DNA of 64,000 nucleotides from Struthio camelus. Lineage: Eukaryota > Chordata > Aves > Struthioniformes > Struthionidae. Location of the stretch: assembly GCF_040807025.1 (NCBI RefSeq), contig NC_090944.1, positions 115,142,238-115,206,237 on the forward strand. Reading direction: 5' to 3'. The notes under the pieces are model-generated. The model saw nothing but the letters and a program-made list of their open reading frames with translations. It ran no database searches and was not told where the DNA came from. Positions 50,201 to 56,580 of the stretch are shown in pieces. The position numbers were made by a program, and so were the translations under genes. Each line of letters opens with the position of its first letter. Positions within the stretch are counted from its first letter, which is position 1.

Positions 50201-53200
50201 CCACTTCTTTCTTAAGTATCAGAAGGCAGCCCTAAGTTATGAATAGATATACTTTAATGTTACATTTTTGTGAGTAAAAGTGACTTTAGGAAGAAGGGGG
50301 ATTTTTTATAATAACAAAGGTTTGTGTACAATTTTTTCCGTCTTGTTCCTTCAAGATCTGTGTCAAGATTCTCACGCTTTGTTGTTTCTTTTGTGGGTCA
50401 TCTCATGAGACAAAATGCACTGTCCAGGAGGTCTGTTAATACATTCTAAAAGATACTTAGGGATACAAAGTTGAACGTTCAGAAGTTAAAAAATGACAGA
50501 GAAAATATTTGCCTGTGCACTGGCCAATGACTCTTTATTAAATATATTTATTTGTTAAATATATTGTTATAGGCAACATACTGCTGATTTTTATATACAC
50601 TGCCTCTCATTTATTTATTATGGTTGCACAGTTATAGAGCATATGTAATTAATTAACAGATGTTTGATCCTTGCATTATAAATTCTTGAATATACATCTT
50701 TTTTAAAGTAACTTCTATAAGTAATGATAACTTTGCCTTAAAGGTGCTGATGAGAATGCCGTTACAGAAGAAATTAGGTTAAAACTGGAGGAATTACAGG
50801 AATCTGTACAAGTGAAAAGCAGAGAGGCAGACGAGAACTTGGAGAAATACTGCTCTCTAATTGTTAAATATTATAAGCTAGAAGAAGCAAATGAGATGTT
50901 AAAAACGCAAGTCACTTTGTTGAGCGGTCAGCTGAAACAGCCAATAAGTGATGCTATGAGCACTGCTTTGCTGAATTCAGATAACTCAGTAACAGTTAAG
51001 GATCAGTCAGTCAAAGGGATGAAGTCAGATGAAGATACTACTAAACTTTCAAGTAAAAGGCAGAGATATGAAGACACCAGGAAAGCTAATGGAGAACCAA
51101 GATCCCCCATGCCAGAGGCTTTATCAAAAAAGAAGAGGAAGGATGATCTGTATCAAAATTTGCTTGCCCAGGAGAATATGGACTATGAGCTGGCTGGACT
51201 TCCAGAAGTAGTGAAAAAAGGTACTTCCAATTTTTTTATGAAGGATAATGTTTTCTGAGCATAGAGGTTTTTTTCTTTTTTGTTTTGCTGGATTAATTTT
51301 ACGCTGGGTCAGTTTGTGGCTATGCAAACATTTGTTACGATAAAGATGGGAGTAGGCAGTGGGAGGGAGCACACTCCCCTCTTTCCATGGTGGTGCCGGT
51401 TTTAGTGTTTGTGGAACTGTGGTGGTAGTCTTTTGTGAAATATTTGCATTGGTTTAGTAAGTATCATTTTGCAAAGATTCAAGTGATGCTGGCAGTCCCA
51501 ACTTTGTAGTTTCTTGTGGTGTATGCATTAGGCACTAAAGCATATGATATGTAATAGCAACAAAGTTGGTTGCTAAATCAAGACTTACTCTAGTCGTTAA
51601 AAAATATTCTTTGAACTAGTAATTGAAACTTAAAGGAGAACAGCTGTGGAGTAGGTTTACTCTTAAAAAGTCAAAAGATGGAATACTAGAATACTATACT
51701 GTGTACTGTGCTGTGATGGAGTCACGTTTGTTCCTTTCCTGGTCCTCTAGTTTCTTCAATATTATTCCTTACTAGTTCAAAGAAGTTAACAGTACATTCA
51801 CATCTTCATGAAAGTTCAGTTTCATTCTGCTACTAATGCAGTGAAATTAGGTAGCCTGGTATTCCGTATAAGGATTCATGGAAGCAAAAAGTAATTGAGG
51901 AGGTTGCACAAATCAGGGCTTGAACAATATAATATTTGATCAAATGCCCATTAAGTGACCCCTTGTAATAAATACAATTCCAATTATTCAGGGACGAGAT
52001 GTGGAGGTACTGAATCTTGTCAACTTTAATGTCATTCTCTGAAGTCAGGATTTTTTAGCTTACACATTATTTGCATTTCCTTTTCTTATCACTGTTAATT
52101 CTTTTCTGGAAACTTGAGGACATATTTGCTAGTTAATGTTTGAGTTCTAGGTTAAATAGAGAGATAATAGAATCTAAATCAGGTAGTACACTTCACAGAG
52201 AAAAGTATGAAAAATCGAAAATATCATGTCACAGAATTGTGTTCTAATTGAATTCTAGTAAAAAAGTAGGTATGTTTTCAAACTGAAATTATTCTCCAGA
52301 TAATTATGTACCTTTAAAGAAAAAAACAAAAACTTTTATTTGAAAAACTTTAGTATAGAATTACTGTTGTAGCCTATCTCTATTGTCTTTAAGTATGCTT
52401 ATGAATTTTGGAATACACAAAATCTGCACAATAATCTATTTGATCCATCTTCTTCAATAGAGTGAATTATTTGTTTTAATTAGCTATTTTTATACCTATT
52501 TTGGAAAAAAAAAAGGAGAGAGATGCTTATTTGAGAAAAGGTGTAATTTAATGAGCTGTTTTTAATAGAAGCTCTTTTATTTTTCAGGGTTTGCTGATAT
52601 TCCCACCGAAAAGGTTAGCCCTTATATTTTACGTAGAACAACCCTAAATCTAAGAACAGATCCTTGTCTGACTTCCCAGAGTGAGAAATTGTCTTTGCCT
52701 ACACAAGATGTAAAAAAAAGCAGATCAGAGAATCATGGTGAGCTCTCTCATTCAACAGCTGGTGGCAGCAAATCACAAAAGGTGACTTTTAAAAAATTTA
52801 TCTGTGTATGAAAACCATAAGGACATTTACTATATGTGTTCATCTTGACAAGAAGGTTTGAAGGATATAGCATTATTTTTTTAAATTTCTCAGAAATACA
52901 GTGAAGATGAGATCATAAATACTGAATAACTAAAAATAGCAGAGGTGTGAACTACACTAGCAACCTGCAAATTGTTCCCCTGATGTTCTTCTGCGACTTC
53001 ATAGTGTAACCCATTTGGAAATGTAAATACAATACAAGTATATTTTAAATTTTATGTAATTGATATTAAAGAGCAAATATTCTTTATACTGCAGTTTCTT
53101 AGGTTTCAGAAACAGTAAAAAAGCAAAAAAGTAACCTCTGAAAATCAGAGTTGTGGCTAAAGTTTTCTACTAACAACTTCTATTGGAATTCCAAATTCTA

Positions 53201-55498
53201 AATGTTATAAAATAACTGCAGCTCTTTGAGAGGTTGTTGAACATCTAAATTGGGAACATTTAGATGGTGAAGCAACTAGATTTTAATATTAGTGGTTACC
53301 AGATTTTGAGGCTAAAATAAAATAAATATATAAAATAATAAATAATAACACAATTAAAATAAATACCGTTGAATTAGGTTTTGAAGGCTGAATTTTATTT
53401 TAAAAAGTTGGTTAATGAAGCTTATGTTAACTTTGCAAGTGTTTTCAGTCACATGACACACTGCTGACTATTCTGCAGTACATCAGAACAAGACATCCTT
53501 TCTAAGTTAACGCGAATGCCTTCCAGACTACAGAAAACTTCTCCAACTTCAGGACTGAAATAAACCTTTTGTTGTTTGATATATTTTCCAAAGTTGTTAT
53601 CCACGTTGTTTCAAGCAGTAAGAATTTGAGAGTGCTTATTATATATTGATACTTCTTTACGTGAAGTTTGGCAGTGGTTGCTAGTTTGCCAGGTTACACA
53701 AAAGCATTCTTTTGGTGCCACAGAGCCAAAAGAGAAGCCATAAAACAACAGAGTACTACTATTGTTGGTTTAGTTTTTTTTTTATTTCACGAAATATTTT
53801 GGATTAGAACATTAAGTATGCTCTTGATTGTAAACAAGATCCACATAGTTTTATGGATTTATAGATTTTGAGGCCAGAGAGCATGATATAATGACCAGTT
53901 GGATCACAGCCCATAATTTTTGAGATATAGCATTAGAAAATCCGTATTTTAAAGTGATATTGAATCCACTACATCCGTGCATGTTATTTCAAGGGTTAAT
54001 TACCCCAACTTGTCAAAATTTGCTGCTTCTTACAGACAGTGATTGGAGTTGTGTTTCATTACTGTTTCATTACGTGGTGCCTATAAATTTTATTTACAGT
54101 CATTTATATATGTGTTGCTGTAACTTTAGAAACAGATGGAGCGTGTTGCTTGTAAAGAAGCTCAGTAGCAGAAAAAGAATGGAAGTCTTAGCCATAGAAA
54201 GTTACTAAGTAATCATCTGCCAGCATGCTACAGCCTTATTGTAGGCTCTCAGTGACCATAGTCAAGGTTACAGCAAGTAACAAGTAGTCAGTAATAAATT
54301 GTTTTTAATATAACTGGGGGAGGGATTTCCCAAATTGTTTTTTATTTTGCCTGAGCTGATACTGTCTAGGCCTAAGCACAGGCCTACTCCTTACCTTCAA
54401 CTAAAAACTATATTCACTAAAGGAGAATACAGTGGAATTAAAGGTTTCAGGGCTGTTTCCCGCCAGCTATAAATATGCAGAAGTCTTCAGTTCCAGGAGT
54501 TTGTGCCCTTCTTCTCTTTTGGACGTTACTGAATATGGCTGTTTGTTTTATTTCAAGAAGATATACACCTGAGAATCTTTGGAGGAACTGTTTAAAGTAT
54601 TGTTTCATTGTCTGTTGAAACCATCAAAGCATGTTATTTCATGCTTTATATTAAAACAGTAAATTGTGTGTCTTATTTTAAAAGTAAAATAAGCCTTATT
54701 TCCTTCTCTTCCCTGACAGCTACTTGTATGTACTTCATTTAAGACAGCCAGTTTCAAACTGTTGAAAATTTTTCAAGATGTTTAAAATGTGCCCTCTGTC
54801 ACTTTCATATGCAGATTTATTCGTTCGGATGTGATCGGTAGAATTTAAATTGCATACTTTGACGGCACATCAGTTAAAATGTTAAAGCAGTGTTTTCTGT
54901 CCAGTTGAGACAGTGAGAACTATGTTTTATGCTTGCAAAATATGTACTGTAAAATTAAATGCAGATCTCAATATGTAATACCTAACATGTTAGTAAGCAG
55001 ACTAAGAGTACTGTCTGTTCCTGGTTTAGTTTTCTACTGCTCCTAGCAAATAGCTTGCCAGCTATGTAGCACATACTTCTATCTTATTCTATGCCACTGA
55101 TTTGAAGTCTCACTATATGGTATATTTAGAGATAAATTTATTCAAAATCCTTTGTTTTTAATTTGTATGTATATGTTTTTGCAAATTCACAACACTAAGT
55201 ATTTCACAGTGAGTTTTTTGATCTACTGCAGAAAGATAACAAGGTTTTCCATTTCCAAGTAACCAATAGGATGTTTGTGTTTGTGTTACAGGTAAATGAT
55301 GAGCAGCAGTCCCAAGGAGGAACAGTTCTCTCACCAATGAAGTCTGCTTCAAGATCACCACTTTGCACATACAAGCAATCCACAAAAATGGTTTCTGATA
55401 ATACTAGTGAGAGTCATATGGTGCACAAAACCAGAAATTCCCTAAATGCACAAACACTACCTGAGCAACATGAACAAGAAAACTGTAAGGTGCAGTAA
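14988..55498 (+). CDS. CENPF: CENPF, centromere protein F (mitosin); 19 coding exons, 2,958 aa predicted
   Basis: CENPF is a very long coiled-coil protein. It acts in the nuclear matrix in G2, at the nuclear envelope, on the outer kinetochore in mitosis (with BUB1 and NDE1/NDEL1), on microtubules and, through Miro, on mitochondria. The N-terminus starting MSWAVEEWKEGL is nearly the same as human, and recognisable human blocks occur in order to the C-terminus. The coding exons, 14988-15149 through 55292-55498, join with all phases consistent to 8,877 nt including TAA. Most of residues 1-2740 are heptad-rich coiled coil. The C-terminus carries a bipartite NLS (about 2771-2799), a conserved Miro-binding segment (2826-2846) and the CAAX box CKVQ. 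Human CENPF is about 3,114 aa; the shortfall is mostly one missing internal repeat. The ATG at 14988 has A at -3; an in-frame TTG 21 nt upstream is not a credible start. Confidence 0.95.
15150..15489 (+). other. CENPF: CENPF intron 2
   Basis: A short AT-rich intron with a small (CA)5 tract near 15303; nothing else seen. Confidence 0.85.
15490..15686 (+). CDS. CENPF: CENPF exon 3 (residues 55-120)
   Basis: The acceptor is TTTAACTAG and the donor AAAAG|GTGAGG. It encodes VENEK... through KQIERLEQELKR, closely matching human CENPF. It ends two bases into a codon, and exon 4 starts with the third base (A), giving Arg. Confidence 0.93.
15687..19320 (+). other. CENPF: CENPF intron 3
   Basis: 3.6 kb, AT-rich, with G-runs near 17055-17070 and short homopolymers. 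No exon, RNA gene or recognised repeat family was identified. Confidence 0.75.
19321..19436 (+). CDS. CENPF: CENPF exon 4 (residues 120-159)
   Basis: The acceptor is ACCTAAACAG and the donor AAAG|GTAAAT. The start YKCELEKSQQ continues the human-like coiled coil. The second half (SGTPQKSFTAPFTPVQ) is a non-coiled Ser/Thr-Pro linker matching the human NTPQKIFTTPLTPSQ segment, with TP sites typical of mitotic phosphorylation. Confidence 0.92.
20182..20224. repeat. (TA)n microsatellite
   Basis: About 21 uninterrupted TA units in intron 4. Confidence 0.95.
20376..20426. repeat. Short tandem duplication
   Basis: The 18-mer AAATATTCTAGCTCTAGA occurs at 20376-20393 and again at 20409-20426, consistent with a local duplication of about 33 bp. 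Confidence 0.8.
20989..21080 (+). CDS. CENPF: CENPF exon 5 (residues 159-189)
   Basis: The acceptor is TTTTTGTAG and the donor CACG|GTAAGTG. It encodes AKFEELEEKYNKEVEERKKL, almost identical to the human block KYEDLKEKYNKEVEERKRL. It ends in phase 0. Confidence 0.92.
21081..23935 (+). other. CENPF: CENPF intron 5
   Basis: Most of this intron (about 21290-23190) is an old CR1 LINE fragment. The remainder is AT-rich with an A-run near 23212-23225. Confidence 0.85.
21290..23190 (+). mobile_element. Ancient 5'-truncated CR1 LINE (reverse transcriptase region and 3' tail)
   Basis: The sequence follows the sauropsid CR1 consensus in order over about 1.9 kb. It begins with the endonuclease-RT linker (GACATTAAGAATG...AACTGTAAATCTTGTCC). 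The RT segments follow: AATAAATCACCAGATACAGATAATATTTATCC and ATACTGGGCAAATTG. Next come the GGAATAAATGGTCA and CATATTCATTAATGATC blocks, then CCTATATAAAACCATATGGC...CACCTTGAATG. It ends in the 3' tail CTGGGCTGGATGGACGTTTGGTC. It is riddled with stops and small deletions, at an estimated quarter or more divergence, so it is long dead. It lies in sense orientation within the host intron. Confidence 0.85.
23936..24206 (+). CDS. CENPF: CENPF exon 6 (residues 190-280)
   Basis: The acceptor is TTGGTCACAG and the donor CCAAG|GTATCT. It contains NHREIARHQASSSVFSWQQE, essentially the human sequence, followed by a Thr-Pro/Arg-rich linker (EKTPCRNQETPARRSSA). The coiled coil resumes with SQLRAQNQ. It ends one base into a Glu codon. 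Confidence 0.94.
24207..25748 (+). other. CENPF: CENPF intron 6
   Basis: AT-rich, no exon or recognised repeat seen. Confidence 0.8.
25749..25951 (+). CDS. CENPF: CENPF exon 7 (residues 280-347)
   Basis: The acceptor is TAAAATTCAG and the donor CACAG|GTAAAA. It encodes coiled coil beginning ELNSKIKDLEQ and including QLQLDRMKLELIEKDNILNK, parallel to human LQLQLEKAKVELIEKEKVLNK. It ends in phase 0. Confidence 0.93.
25952..28816 (+). other. CENPF: CENPF intron 7
   Basis: 2.9 kb, AT-rich, with a (TG)n tract at about 26558-26578. No exon recognised; overlapping short open frames lack coding character. Confidence 0.8.
26558..26578. repeat. (TG)n microsatellite
   Basis: A short GT dinucleotide tract in intron 7. 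Confidence 0.8.
28817..28942 (+). CDS. CENPF: CENPF exon 8 (residues 348-389)
   Basis: The acceptor is AATTATTATAG and the donor CAAGAG|GTAAGG. It encodes KKLSEELNCQRQNAESTRCS and the following LEQKIKAKEKEYQE, a conserved CENPF block. Phase 0 at both ends. Confidence 0.93.
28943..31879 (+). other. CENPF: CENPF intron 8
   Basis: 2.9 kb, AT-rich; several T-runs; no exon, RNA gene or recognised repeat family. Confidence 0.8.
31880..32008 (+). CDS. CENPF: CENPF exon 9 (residues 390-432)
   Basis: The acceptor is CATTTTCTAG. It encodes LYCQQRSLQTLDQQCNQMKN and continues to LQAEFDK, matching human RQQRSFQTLDQECIQMK...LQAELDK. The end is set by homology and phase at AAA|GTGGGC, a weak donor; read-through would give three or four residues and a stop. 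Confidence 0.88.
32009..34004 (+). other. CENPF: CENPF intron 9
   Basis: 2.0 kb. The block at 32200-33190 is less AT-rich than its surroundings and may be an unrecognised old repeat. CA/TA microsatellite sequence lies at about 32713-32760. No exon seen. Confidence 0.75.
32713..32760. repeat. Mixed TA/CA microsatellite
   Basis: ATATACATATATGCACACACACACATATAA-type alternating dinucleotides running into (TA)n. Confidence 0.8.
34005..34127 (+). CDS. CENPF: CENPF exon 10 (residues 433-473)
   Basis: The acceptor is TTCTTACAG and the donor TTCAAG|GTAAAC. It encodes VMAVKQRLEHDTSDLTQKLC and then RAEQALLAAQ, like human SVKQQLENNLEEFKQKLCRAEQAFQASQ. Phase 0. Confidence 0.92.
34128..37953 (+). other. 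CENPF: CENPF intron 10
   Basis: The longest intron (3.8 kb). AT-rich, with occasional T-runs. No exon, RNA gene or known repeat identified. Confidence 0.8.
37954..38089 (+). CDS. CENPF: CENPF exon 11 (residues 474-519)
   Basis: The acceptor is CCTTTTTTAG and the donor GAAAA|GTGAGT. It encodes LKTIKQSLKQSQNFAEEMK, nearly human LKNIKQCLNQSQNFAEEMK. It ends one base into an Asn codon completed by exon 12. Confidence 0.93.
38090..38446 (+). other. CENPF: CENPF intron 11
   Basis: A short AT-rich intron between exon 11 and the giant exon 12; nothing else seen. Confidence 0.85.
38447..41928 (+). CDS. CENPF: CENPF exon 12, giant coiled-coil exon (residues 519-1679)
   Basis: The acceptor is TTCTGTTACAG and the donor GAGATT|GTAAGT. 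The exon is 3,482 nt and encodes about 1,160 residues of almost continuous heptad coiled coil. Landmarks shared with human include DLLKEKEN (near the start), QQKAEFSDKK, VNKLNELEKMCE in the NKLNELEK context, MHFAEIKEKFFSLQNEHK, and the close DLSSRSLL. A less helical, Ser/Thr/Asp-rich stretch occurs around residues 1480-1560. Two cysteines in CDFC (about 40339-40350) look incidental. Open reading continues past the donor to 42027, so intron retention would add 32 residues and a stop. Confidence 0.95.
41929..43044 (+). other. CENPF: CENPF intron 12
   Basis: 1.1 kb, with a (CAA)n tract at about 42418-42432 and a 14-bp tandem duplication (TGCACTTAATCT repeated) at about 42779-42805. No exon. Confidence 0.85.
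43045..45351 (+). CDS. CENPF: CENPF exon 13, second giant exon (residues 1680-2448)
   Basis: The acceptor is ACCATTGCAG and the donor AAAAAG|GTAATA. The first about 130 residues are a diverged, poorly helical linker; the rest is coiled coil with leucine-zipper character. Strong human landmarks are NKEKELVVRESE, EEVHQ-like QEVHQM, GIEKLKVKIESDEKKKRHVA and LERELQMSEENLED. In human this part contains two tandem copies of an about 177-residue unit that binds NDE1/NDEL1-type partners; here only one is present. Confidence 0.94.
45352..45912 (+). other. CENPF: CENPF intron 13
   Basis: A short intron, no additional features seen. Confidence 0.85.
45913..46065 (+). CDS. CENPF: CENPF exon 14 (residues 2449-2499)
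   Basis: The acceptor is TTTAATTTCAG. It encodes VNELTESCADLEVKLSNAEQ and then coiled coil to QSENNK, parallel to human VNKMTAKETELQREMHEMAQ. The donor is AAA|GTTAGT, slightly weak. Phase 0. Confidence 0.9.
46066..47089 (+). other. CENPF: CENPF intron 14
   Basis: 1.0 kb AT-rich, no other feature recognised. Confidence 0.85.
47090..47266 (+). CDS. CENPF: CENPF exon 15 (residues 2500-2558)
   Basis: The acceptor is TCTTTTTATAG and the donor CGAAAG|GTAAAT. It encodes SEKNELSKSLGMVQKELQEK and then EISEYQDKLHQAEKDHQATL, parallel to human EIAEYQLRLHEAEKKHQALL. Phase 0. Confidence 0.92.
47267..48010 (+). other. CENPF: CENPF intron 15
   Basis: 744 bases, containing a 14-bp perfect hairpin (47411-47454); otherwise AT-rich. 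Confidence 0.85.
47411..47454 (+). repeat. Perfect 14-bp hairpin, 16-nt loop
   Basis: TAAATTCACCTTTT (47411-47424) pairs exactly with AAAAGGTGAATTTA (47441-47454). Weaker pairing continues for about 7 more bases on each side (TCTGAGA against CCTCAAA). No miRNA seed was recognised. Confidence 0.8.
48011..48172 (+). CDS. CENPF: CENPF exon 16 (residues 2559-2612)
   Basis: The acceptor is CTTTCTCTAG and the donor ATTAAG|GTAAGA. It encodes SSQKMEIEHLKSNKEELNNF, close to human SSQKLEIDLLKSSKEELNNS. Phase 0. Confidence 0.93.
48173..49807 (+). other. CENPF: CENPF intron 16
   Basis: 1.6 kb. A less AT-rich segment at about 49040-49260 has a short open frame but no recognised homology. No exon is expected here from CENPF structure. 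Confidence 0.75.
49808..49970 (+). CDS. CENPF: CENPF exon 17 (residues 2613-2667)
   Basis: The acceptor is TTATTTTGTAG and the donor TCTAA|GTATGT. It encodes SIVELKKENEFARSKVQLWM and then KSCKQMEQEKEMLQKQ, like human YVNQLKKENERAQGKMKLLIKSCKQLEEEKEILQKE. It contains a KEN tripeptide in the coiled coil. It ends one base into a Ser codon. Confidence 0.92.
49971..50743 (+). other. CENPF: CENPF intron 17
   Basis: 773 bases, AT-rich; nothing else seen. Confidence 0.85.
50744..51220 (+). CDS. CENPF: CENPF exon 18: end of coiled coil and nuclear localisation signal (residues 2667-2826)
   Basis: The acceptor is GCCTTAAAG and the donor AAAAAG|GTACTT. The coiled coil ends with EKYCSLIVKYYKLEEANEML, human-like (DKYCSLLISHEKLEKAKEML). 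Next is a low-complexity linker with a bipartite NLS: KRQR at 2771-2774 and KKKRK at 2795-2799, separated by 20 residues as in human. The exon closes on LAGLPEVVKK, the conserved GLPEVVKKG. This region is part of the kinetochore-targeting and Rb/BUB1-interacting C-terminal portion in human. Confidence 0.93.
51221..52587 (+). other. CENPF: CENPF intron 18
   Basis: 1.4 kb AT-rich, without recognised repeats or exons. Confidence 0.85.
52588..52781 (+). CDS. CENPF: CENPF exon 19: Miro-binding segment (residues 2826-2890)
   Basis: The acceptor is TTATTTTTCAG and the donor AAAAG|GTGACT. The exon opens with GFADIPTEKVSPYILRRTT, differing from human GFADIPTGKTSPYILRRTT at only two positions. Phe 2827 corresponds to human F2989, known to mediate Miro binding. 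The rest is poorly conserved until HSTAGGSKSQK (human PTAGGSRSQK). The human KEN degron just before this is SEN here. Confidence 0.92.
52782..55291 (+). other. CENPF: CENPF intron 19
   Basis: 2.5 kb, AT-rich, with an AATAAAATAAATA-type tract at about 53314-53370. No exon found. Confidence 0.8.
55292..55498 (+). CDS. CENPF: CENPF exon 20: basic Ser-Pro tail and CAAX box (residues 2891-2958, stop)
   Basis: The acceptor is TTGTGTTACAG. It encodes a 68-residue disordered tail with SP sites (LSPMKSASRSPL), ending QENCKVQ and TAA (55496-55498). CKVQ is a CAAX box identical to human; CENPF is farnesylated, which supports nuclear-envelope and kinetochore localisation. The tail is much more diverged than the box. 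Confidence 0.93.
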   Translation, partial: VNDEQQSQGGTVLSPMKSASRSPLCTYKQSTKMVSDNTSESHMVHKTRNSLNAQTLPEQHEQENCKVQ

Positions 55499-56580
55499 AT
55501 GTGTGGACTTAATCTCAATGCAAAATAGCTGAAGGTCAGAAACTGGTTTCTCAAATGTCAAAACAACATGGTGGGCACCGTTTTCCCTTATCAAATGATT
55601 AACAATATACTGGTTCTGCAAATCATCTTGAGTATTCACTAACCACTAAAACTTGTGGAATGATAATTAAGGAACAGATAGGTAATATAAATAATTTTCT
55701 GTAGAATTTTCTGTACATGGCATTCAGAAACATGCTGAAAAACTGAACCAGGAGAAATAGTTAACTACACATTGCATTGTCGCCATCCCTTCTGTGTACA
55801 GGTATTGCATTACATTTCCAAAAAGTTCTCATTTTGCTGCACAAAAGATGATCTACGGATGGAAAATGAAATTAACCGGTATATCTGTAAAAATATTAGG
55901 CAAACACTATTGGAGGATAGAACTAGGCACCAACTTTATCTATAACTGTAAAAACAAATATATATCCAAATATAAATTGCATCCAGTGCACACTTAGTGT
56001 TCTTTTTTTCCAGATGGAATAGCATTGTGTAAAGAGGGAAGAGACGTGATCCGCACAAATCCGGAGATGACCATGGGTTTTCCCTGAAACTAAGCATCTG
56101 TCAATCCATCTCTTTGCTATTTCCTAGTATGCACTCTGGGCATAGCTTAAGGTCTTACAACTTAAATCTTTACCTCTACAAAATGGCCCTTGGTGAGCTA
56201 GTCATCCCCAGCAAGCTGGGGCTGGCAGCGAGGGTACCTGGCTGGAAGATACACGATCAGCGCTAGCTATACCAATAATGCTGATTCTCTGCAGGAAGTC
56301 TTCTCCTTCACCCTGACAATTCTTGGCCTCAAACTTGTCACTTCATATGAAATTCATTGCAGATAACTGACTTAAAACTGATATAACAAGAGTGAATATG
56401 CTAGAGAAATGGTCAGGTGTCAAGAAAATTCTAGGTACGAAGCCTTGAGTTAGCCGCTTTTCATCCAAGAAAAATCCTATTTGACATCCCAAAAGAAAGT
56501 AGAGGTAGCATTGACTCACCTGGAAATGGCATCTAAAATAATGGTATCATCAATATAAATAAATAACTCTGTCTAGTTCA
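55499..56580 (+). other. CENPF: CENPF 3' UTR (end approximate)
   Basis: Non-coding sequence follows the stop. The first AATAAA I see is at 56558-56563, followed by a GT/CT-rich stretch, giving a 3' UTR of about 1.08 kb, similar to human. Other AATAAA hexamers at 57805-57810 and 58017-58022 could mark longer forms. Confidence 0.4.
56558..56563 (+). terminator. CENPF: Candidate poly(A) signal AATAAA for CENPF
   Basis: The first canonical hexamer downstream of the stop codon, inside ATAAATAAATAAC, with pyrimidine/GT-rich sequence after it. Chance occurrence in AT-rich DNA is possible. Confidence 0.35.
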
